Assembly (NCBI GenBank): GCA_902788035.1
Contig: CADAIL010000005.1
Span: 46,276-110,275, forward strand
Direction: 5' to 3'
Length of the DNA: 64,000 nt
Origin: an uncultured Lachnospiraceae bacterium
Lineage (GTDB): Bacteria; Bacillota; Clostridia; Lachnospirales; Lachnospiraceae
The translations under genes and the position numbers were made by a program. Of this stretch, positions 58,750 to 64,000 are shown piece after piece. Below the pieces are notes generated by a model, which ran no database searches, was not told the origin of the DNA, and saw nothing but the letters and a program-made list of their open reading frames with translations. The number at the start of each line of letters is the position of its first letter. The stretch's first letter is position 1.

Positions 58750-61668
58750 TTATTCAGCCTCTTCCAGGTTTTGTCCTTCGGCTGCCGCTTCACGTCCTGA
58801 TCCCTCAGCTGCCGCTTCCCTGTTCTTCCTTTCGGCTGCTTTTTTCAGTTCCTTCTTAATGTAGACGCCGGTGTAGGAGCCTTCACACTCCGCTACTTCC
58901 TCCGGAGTGCCGCTCGCAACGACCGTGCCTCCGCGGTCTCCGCCTTCCGGCCCAAGGTCGATAATATAATCGGCTGTCTTAATTACATCGAGATTGTGCT
59001 CAATCACGACGACTGTGTTGCCGTCCTCCGTAAACCTCTGCAGAATGTCGACCAGCTTATGGACATCCGCGAAATGAAGACCGGTCGTGGGCTCATCGAG
59101 AATGTAAATGGTCTTTCCGGTCGAACGCCTTGACAGCTCGGTAGCGAGCTTGATTCTCTGTGCCTCTCCGCCCGACAGTTCTGTCGACGGCTGACCGAGA
59201 CGAATATAGGACAGGCCTACATCATAGAGCGTCTGTATCTTATTTCTGATTCTCGGCAAATGCTCAAAGAATTCAAGAGCTTCCTCGACGGTCATATTCA
59301 GCACATCATATATGCTCTTTCCCCTGTACTTGACTTCCAGGGTCTCACGGTTATACCGTTTTCCATGGCACACTTCGCATGGGACATACACATCCGGAAG
59401 GAAATGCATCTCAATCTTCACGATTCCGTCGCCCTGGCATGCCTCGCATCTTCCGCCCTTCACATTAAATGAGAAACGGCCCTTCTTGTAGCCGCGGACC
59501 TTGGCATCCGTCGTCCCCGCGTAGAGGTCACGGATCATGTCGAAGACTCCTGTGTAGGTCGCCGGATTGGACCTCGGCGTTCGTCCGATCGGAGACTGGT
59601 CAATATTGATGACTTTATCAAGACTCTTTATTCCGTATATCTCTTTATGTTTGGCAGGAATCTCATGAGCCCGGTTCAGATCTCTCGCAAGCCGCTTATA
59701 GAGAACTTCGTTGACCAGCGAGCTCTTTCCGGATCCGGAGACTCCCGTGACACATGTGAATACGCCGAGCGGGATGTCCACATCAAGGCCTTTCAGATTA
59801 TTCACATACGCGCCTCGAACTTTGAGCCAGCCCTTCGGCTTCCGCCTGATTGCCGGCACAGGGATGAAACTCTCGCCGTTCAGATACCTGCCGGTAATGG
59901 ACTCAGGGCACGCGATAATATCATCCACAGAGCCGATCGCGACGAGCTTGCCGCCATGCTCTCCCGCTCCCGGACCTATGTCCACGATGCAGTCAGCCGC
60001 GCGCATTGTATCCTCATCGTGCTCGACGACGATCAGGGAATTTCCCAGATCTCTCAGATTTTTCAATGTATTCAGAAGCTTGTCATTATCCCGCTGGTGC
60101 AGGCCGATACTCGGCTCATCCAGGATATAGGCGACACCGACCAGACCGGATCCAATCTGAGTCGCGAGCCTTATACGCTGAGCTTCACCACCGGACAGGG
60201 TCCCCGTAGCTCTTGACAGAGTCAGGTAATCAAGCCCAACATCCCGAAGGAAAGACACGCGGGCTATGATTTCCTTCAATATCTGACGTCCGATCGCCTG
60301 CTGTGTCTTGTTGAGCTTCAGTTTTTCAAAATAATGAAGCAGCTTCGTGACCGAATAGTCGGTCACCTGCGTGATATTTTTATTGCCTACCGTGACAGCA
60401 AGAGCTGACGGCTTAAGTCTCTGACCGCCGCAGGCATTGCACGGGGAAATCTGCATGAACTTCTCATACTCACCCTTAGACCAGTCAGAGCTCGTCTCCC
60501 TATATCTTCGGTTAAGGTTCTCAATGAGTCCCTCGAAGGCTATATCATACACACCGGTGCCTCTCTGACCGGTGTAGTGAACTTTGACCTTGTGGCCGTC
60601 TGTGCCGTCGACCAGGATCTTCCTGATGGCGGGCGGGTACTTGTTCCAGGGCGTATCGAGGTCGAATCCGTACTCTTTGGCCAGCGCTTCGAGCGTGGCA
60701 TTGGTGAAGGAACCGCTTTCATTGGCACTCTGCCAGCCCATGGCTGTGATCGCGCCCTCGTTGATCGACAACTTCTTGTCCGGAACGATGAGGTCGATAT
60801 CGAATTCCATCTTGTAGCCTAGACCGGCGCACACCGGGCAGGCTCCGTAGGGATTATTGAAGGAGAAGCTTCTCGGCTCGATCTCCTCAATGCTGATTCC
60901 GCAGTCGGGGCATGCAAATGCAGAGCTGAGCGTCATCACATTCCCGTCCATTGTATCGACCATGCAGAGGCCTTCCGAAAGTCCGAGGACAGTCTCGATC
61001 GAATCCGTAAGGCGCTTCTCAATACCCGGCTTCACGACAAGACGGTCGACGACGATTTCGATATTATGCTTGATATTCTTGTCGAGCTTGATCTCCTCAG
61101 ACAGGTCGTACATGTTCCCATCTGCCATGACTCGGACGTAACCGCTCTTTTTTGCCTGCTCGAATACCTTCTCGTGACGTCCCTTCCTTCCGCGGACGAC
61201 CGGCGCAAGCAGCTGTATCCTGCTCTTTTCCGGCAGTTCCATGATCCGGTCGACCATCTGGTCTACCGTCTGCTTTTCGATCACGCGTCCGCAGTTCGGG
61301 CAGTGGGGAATACCGATTCTTGCGTAGAGAAGACGCAGATAATCGTAGATCTCCGTGACCGTTCCTACTGTAGAACGAGGGTTCCTGTTGGTAGATTTCT
61401 GATCAATGGAGATGGCAGGCGGCAGGCCTTCAATGCTCTCCACATCGGGCTTCTCCATCTGACCGAGGAACTGTCTCGCATAGGATGACAGCGATTCCAT
61501 ATATCTCCTCTGGCCTTCGGCGTAGATCGTATCAAATGCCAGAGAACTCTTGCCGGACCCCGAAAGCCCGGTCAGGACGACCAGCTCGTTGCGGGGGATG
61601 TCGACGCTGAGATCCCTGAGATTATTCACATTTGCACCGCGGATGCGGATAAATTTCATATCTCTCAT
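58750..61668 (-). CDS. uvrA: Excinuclease ABC subunit A
   Basis: 972 residues, damage-recognition ATPase of nucleotide excision repair. Two ABC modules are seen with [14 protein letters not shown] and [14 protein letters not shown] (Walker A) and two LSGGEAQRI signatures. The zinc modules [16 protein letters not shown]...CPVC and CEACQGDG...[10 protein letters not shown] are intact. The last 35 residues are a low-complexity charged tail with a repeated EAAAEG. An in-frame ATG three codons later (61659) is an alternative start. The gene follows lepA after 43 bp. Confidence 0.97.
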   Translation of the reverse strand: MRDMKFIRIRGANVNNLRDLSVDIPRNELVVLTGLSGSGKSSLAFDTIYAEGQRRYMESLSSYARQFLGQMEKPDVESIEGLPPAISIDQKSTNRNPRSTVGTVTEIYDYLRLLYARIGIPHCPNCGRVIEKQTVDQMVDRIMELPEKSRIQLLAPVVRGRKGRHEKVFEQAKKSGYVRVMADGNMYDLSEEIKLDKNIKHNIEIVVDRLVVKPGIEKRLTDSIETVLGLSEGLCMVDTMDGNVMTLSSAFACPDCGISIEEIEPRSFSFNNPYGACPVCAGLGYKMEFDIDLIVPDKKLSINEGAITAMGWQSANESGSFTNATLEALAKEYGFDLDTPWNKYPPAIRKILVDGTDGHKVKVHYTGQRGTGVYDIAFEGLIENLNRRYRETSSDWSKGEYEKFMQISPCNACGGQRLKPSALAVTVGNKNITQVTDYSVTKLLHYFEKLKLNKTQQAIGRQILKEIIARVSFLRDVGLDYLTLSRATGTLSGGEAQRIRLATQIGSGLVGVAYILDEPSIGLHQRDNDKLLNTLKNLRDLGNSLIVVEHDEDTMRAADCIVDIGPGAGEHGGKLVAIGSVDDIIACPESITGRYLNGESFIPVPAIRRKPKGWLKVRGAYVNNLKGLDVDIPLGVFTCVTGVSGSGKSSLVNEVLYKRLARDLNRAHEIPAKHKEIYGIKSLDKVINIDQSPIGRTPRSNPATYTGVFDMIRDLYAGTTDAKVRGYKKGRFSFNVKGGRCEACQGDGIVKIEMHFLPDVYVPCEVCHGKRYNRETLEVKYRGKSIYDVLNMTVEEALEFFEHLPRIRNKIQTLYDVGLSYIRLGQPSTELSGGEAQRIKLATELSRRSTGKTIYILDEPTTGLHFADVHKLVDILQRFTEDGNTVVVIEHNLDVIKTADYIIDLGPEGGDRGGTVVASGTPEEVAECEGSYTGVYIKKELKKAAERKNREAAAEGSGREAAAEGQNLEEAE

Positions 61669-61711
61669 AAATAATAATGTCTCCTGCCGCTTGGCATGAC
61701 GCGCCCGGGAA

Positions 61712-63517
61712 TTATTCCTCGCTGAGCTTCAGGACATTTAAGAACGCGTCCTTCGGAATATCTACACTTCCGATGGTCCGCATCTTCTTCTTTCCTTCCT
61801 TCTGCTTCTCCAGCAGTTTTCTCTTACGGGAAATATCACCGCCGTAGCACTTGGCAAGGACATCCTTGCGGAGCTGACGGACAGTCTCGCGCGCAATTAT
61901 CTTCGAACCGATGGCAGCCTGGATTGGAATATCAAAGAGCTGTCTCGGAATCTCTTTCTTAAGTTTCTCGCACATCTTTGAGCCGCGCTCGTACGCGTTG
62001 GGGGCGTACACGATAAAGGACAGGGCGTCGACCGCCTCGTGATTGACGAGAATGTCCAGCTTGACCAGCTCGGATCTCTCGTAGCCGATCGGCTCATAAT
62101 CAAATGAGGCATAGCCGCGCGAACGGCTCTTCAGCGCGTCAAAGAAGTCATAAATAATTTCATTGAGAGGCATCCTGTATGTGAGGACAGCGCGAGTCTG
62201 TTCAATATACTCGGTACCCTCGTAGATACCTCTTCTCTCCTGGCACAGCGTCATGATGGAGCCGATATACTCGGTCGTGACCATGATCTCCGCTCTGACA
62301 TAGGGCTCCTCCATGTACTCGATCTCCGACGGTGACGGAAGATTGGACGGATTCGTGAGTTCGATCATCGTCCCGTCCGTCTTATAGACCTTGTAAATAA
62401 CAGACGGAGCTGTTGTGACAAGATCCATATCATATTCTCTCTCGAGTCTCTGCTGCACGACATCGAGATGGAGCAGGCCGAGGAAGCCGCATCGGAAGCC
62501 GAAGCCGAGAGCCTGGGATGTCTCCGGCTCATACTGCAGGGCTGCGTCATTGAGCTGCAGCTTTTCGAGGGCGTCACGAAGGTCCGGATATTTCGCTGAA
62601 TCCGCAGGATAGAAGCCGCAGTAGACCATGGGCTGGGGCTCCTTGTAGCCGGGCAGCGCTTCACTGCAGGGCCGCATGGCCTCAGTGATCGTGTCACCGA
62701 CGCGTGTGTCGCGAATCTCCTTGATGCTGGCAGTCATGTATCCGACCTCGCCCGCGCTGAGTTCCTCGCACGGGATGAAGCGCCCCGGCGAGAAGTAGCC
62801 CACCTCGACGACTTCGAACTCTGCCCCAGTCGCCATCATGCGCACTTTGGTACCTCTTCTCATTCTGCCGTCCATAAGGCGGCAGAAGACAATGACACCG
62901 CGGTAAGAGTCATACAGTGAATCAAAAATGAGGGCTTTCAGCGGTTCATCCGGATCTCCGTCCGGAGCAGGAATCTTCTGAACGATCTCTTCCAGTACAG
63001 CATGCACGTTCTCACCGGTCTTGGCAGAGATACGTGGTGCGTCCATAGCCTCAATACCCACTATGTCCTCGATTTCCTGCGCGACTTCATCCGCATGAGC
63101 GCTGGGAAGATCGATCTTATTGATGACAGAAATGCACTCAAGATCGTGGTCCAGAGCAAGATACACATTACCCAGTGTCTGGGCTTCCACACCCTGGGTC
63201 GCGTCGACGACGAGAACTGCCCCGTCGCAGGCGGCCAGAGATCTCGACACTTCATAATTGAAGTCGACATGGCCGGGGGTATCGATCAGGTTGAAGATAT
63301 ACTCCTCCCCGTCATCCGCTTTATAGACCGTGCGGACGGTCTGCGCTTTAATGGTTATGCCGCGCTCACGCTCGAGGTCCATGTTGTCGAGGACCTGCTC
63401 CTGCATTTCGCGCTCAGTCAAAAGACCGGTCATCTGAATGATCCGGTCCGCAAGCGTGGACTTACCATGATCTATATGGGCTATGATACAAAAATTACGG
63501 ATTTTACTCTGATCCAT
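61712..63517 (-). CDS. lepA: Elongation factor 4 (LepA)
   Basis: A 601-residue translational GTPase acting on stalled ribosomes. G1 [30 protein letters not shown] (G3) and [10 protein letters not shown] (G4) are present, and the C-terminal part ends with the LepA-specific [16 protein letters not shown] region. The ATG at 63517 has AAGGAG five bases upstream. It is the first gene of a long minus-strand run (lepA, uvrA, mreB, recD2, comF) and has the best promoter of the region (63564-63592). Confidence 0.97.
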   Translation of the reverse strand: MDQSKIRNFCIIAHIDHGKSTLADRIIQMTGLLTEREMQEQVLDNMDLERERGITIKAQTVRTVYKADDGEEYIFNLIDTPGHVDFNYEVSRSLAACDGAVLVVDATQGVEAQTLGNVYLALDHDLECISVINKIDLPSAHADEVAQEIEDIVGIEAMDAPRISAKTGENVHAVLEEIVQKIPAPDGDPDEPLKALIFDSLYDSYRGVIVFCRLMDGRMRRGTKVRMMATGAEFEVVEVGYFSPGRFIPCEELSAGEVGYMTASIKEIRDTRVGDTITEAMRPCSEALPGYKEPQPMVYCGFYPADSAKYPDLRDALEKLQLNDAALQYEPETSQALGFGFRCGFLGLLHLDVVQQRLEREYDMDLVTTAPSVIYKVYKTDGTMIELTNPSNLPSPSEIEYMEEPYVRAEIMVTTEYIGSIMTLCQERRGIYEGTEYIEQTRAVLTYRMPLNEIIYDFFDALKSRSRGYASFDYEPIGYERSELVKLDILVNHEAVDALSFIVYAPNAYERGSKMCEKLKKEIPRQLFDIPIQAAIGSKIIARETVRQLRKDVLAKCYGGDISRKRKLLEKQKEGKKKMRTIGSVDIPKDAFLNVLKLSEE

Positions 63518-63563
63518 GTAGACTCCTTATGCGGTGCGGCTTTCGCCGCGTGATGTATGGATG

Positions 63564-63592
63564 ATTGTAGCAAATTGCGCTGTCATTTTCAA
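63564..63592 (-). promoter_or_regulatory. Promoter of the lepA operon
   Basis: On the minus strand TTGAAA (63592-63587) and TACAAT (63569-63564) with 17-bp spacing. The start is expected near 63557, giving a 40-nt leader with a GCGGCGAAAGCCGC hairpin just before the ribosome-binding site. Confidence 0.75.
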
Positions 63593-63618
63593 TGCCAATC
63601 GAACATTTGTTGCCCGAT

Positions 63619-63719
63619 GGCTGCTGCCCCGTTCAGACGGCTGCTGCCCCATTCAGACTGGCTGCTGCCCCGTTCAGACGGCTGCTGCCCCGTTCAGACG
63701 GCTGCTGCCCCGTTCAGAC
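63619..63719. repeat. Five tandem 20-bp repeats
   Basis: The unit GGCTGCTGCCCCGTTCAGAC occurs at 63619, 63639 (one change, G to A), 63660, 63680 and 63700; a single extra T at 63659 breaks the phase once. The sequence across the junction, GTTCAGAC-GGCTGC, equals the outer arm of the family-1 element that follows directly. Confidence 0.9.
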
Positions 63720-63899
63720 GGCTGCATGCGAAGTTCAATATCCGGCGCAAACATCATCTTCATCGAAAAGCGCATATCCTTCCCTGCGAGCTTAGCAATG
63801 CATATGCATTGCTGATCTCTCGGTCGGATACGCAATGCTTTTCTCACGAAGATGGATGCTTTGCTCCGGTAACGAAGTGTAAGCGCAGCCCGTCTGAAC
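63712..63899. repeat. Family-1 palindromic repeat, copy D (reverse orientation)
   Basis: Outer arms GTTCAGACGGCTGC (63712-63725) and GCAGCCCGTCTGAAC (63885-63899) pair with one bulge. The core reads in the opposite sense to copies A-C: CATCATCTTCATCGAAAAGC first and TTCTCACGAAGATGGATGC last. The central hairpin is AGCAATGC-ATAT-GCATTGCT, again with paired changes. Confidence 0.8.
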
Positions 63900-64000
63900 T
63901 AGTCCGGGATGTTCACACGTTGATAATTGTCGCCGCAGGTAACGAACTGTTAAGCAGCCCGTCTGAACTGGTCCGGGATGTTCACACGTTGATAATTGTC
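63868..64000. repeat. Direct repeat, period 70 bp, two copies reaching the window edge
   Basis: GGTAACGAA at 63868 and again at 63938 begins units that both continue with CAGCCCGTCTGAACT, GTCCGGGATGTTCACACG and TTGATAATTGTC, differing at a few positions. A 6-base GCCGCA separates them. Each unit contains the family-1 outer arm. Confidence 0.85.

Larger units (their letters stand above)
63593..64000. other. Repeat-dense intergenic region at the window edge
   Basis: Over 400 bp with no supported gene. It holds five 20-bp tandem repeats (63619-63719), a family-1 element in reverse orientation (63712-63899) and a pair of 70-bp-period direct repeats (63868-64000) that may go on beyond the window. 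Confidence 0.8.

Noticed and set aside
61066..63553. Plus-strand open frames opposite uvrA and lepA
   Set aside because: Shadows of highly conserved genes on the other strand.
63619..63719. Possible CRISPR array
   Set aside because: The 20-bp units are directly joined with no spacers, no cas genes are present, and the unit equals the arm of a neighbouring repeat element.
1..64000. tRNA, rRNA, transposase or prophage genes
   Set aside because: None could be recognised on either strand; the repeats show inverted ends but no coding region of a transposase.

Overview
The window looks like a chromosomal segment of a Gram-positive anaerobe of the Clostridia, most likely a Lachnospiraceae-type organism. 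This is inferred from gene content and translated sequence, not from a database search. Pointers are an LCP ligase next to a WbaP-type initiating transferase, a CdaA-YbbR pair, HPr, an S11 D,D-carboxypeptidase, RecD2, ComF, MreB, UvrA and LepA. Base composition is close to balanced by eye and gene density is high. No rRNA, tRNA, transposase, phage gene or CRISPR array was recognised.

Layout. (1) 1-893: N-terminal part of an acidic, repeat-bearing membrane protein cut by the window edge. (2) 1117-27250, all minus strand: a rhamnan-type surface polysaccharide locus. Read in transcription order it holds rfbB, an SDR, rfbC, an ABC exporter (Wzm-like, then Wzt-like), two RgpF-family proteins, a methyltransferase, a kinase with coiled coil, two very long double-domain GT2 enzymes, rfbD, a YfhO protein, two more GT2s, then (behind its own promoter) a WbaP-type initiator, an LCP ligase and a last GT2. 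rfbA is not in the window. (3) 27395-37345, plus strand: an island with a PLP enzyme, a polyprenyl-phosphate GT2, an ATP-grasp enzyme, a WecE-type aminotransferase, a second YfhO protein and a multi-spanning GT-C-like protein. (4) 37620-48899, minus strand: a CDP-dideoxyhexose locus (rfbF, rfbG, rfbH) with two CapK-type adenylate-forming enzymes flanking a flippase, a TPP-dependent acetolactate-synthase-like enzyme, a polyprenyl-phosphate GT2 and an SDR. Together these suggest a yersiniose-like branched 3,6-dideoxy sugar. (5) 48910-63517, minus strand: housekeeping and envelope genes dacF, HPr, ybbR, cdaA, two membrane proteins of unknown function, comF, recD2, mreB, uvrA, lepA. (6) 63518-64000: the lepA promoter and a dense block of repeats.

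How it works together (inference). Region 2 appears to make and export a dTDP-rhamnose-containing polymer by an ABC-transporter route. A separate methyltransferase and kinase resemble a split form of the WbdD chain terminator known from Gram-negative O antigens, and the exporter ATPase carries a Wzt-type C-terminal sugar-binding domain. The LCP protein would join a finished glycan to peptidoglycan. Regions 3 and 4 each pair a sugar-modifying pathway with a polyprenyl-phosphate GT2, and YfhO/GT-C proteins are present, as expected for decoration of glycans outside the membrane.

The intergenic spaces hold three families of hyphenated palindromic repeats. One is about 200 bp long, has perfect terminal inverted repeats and a conserved internal hairpin with compensatory changes, and occurs four times plus one degenerate half copy. 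It is the best candidate here for an undescribed structured or mobile element.
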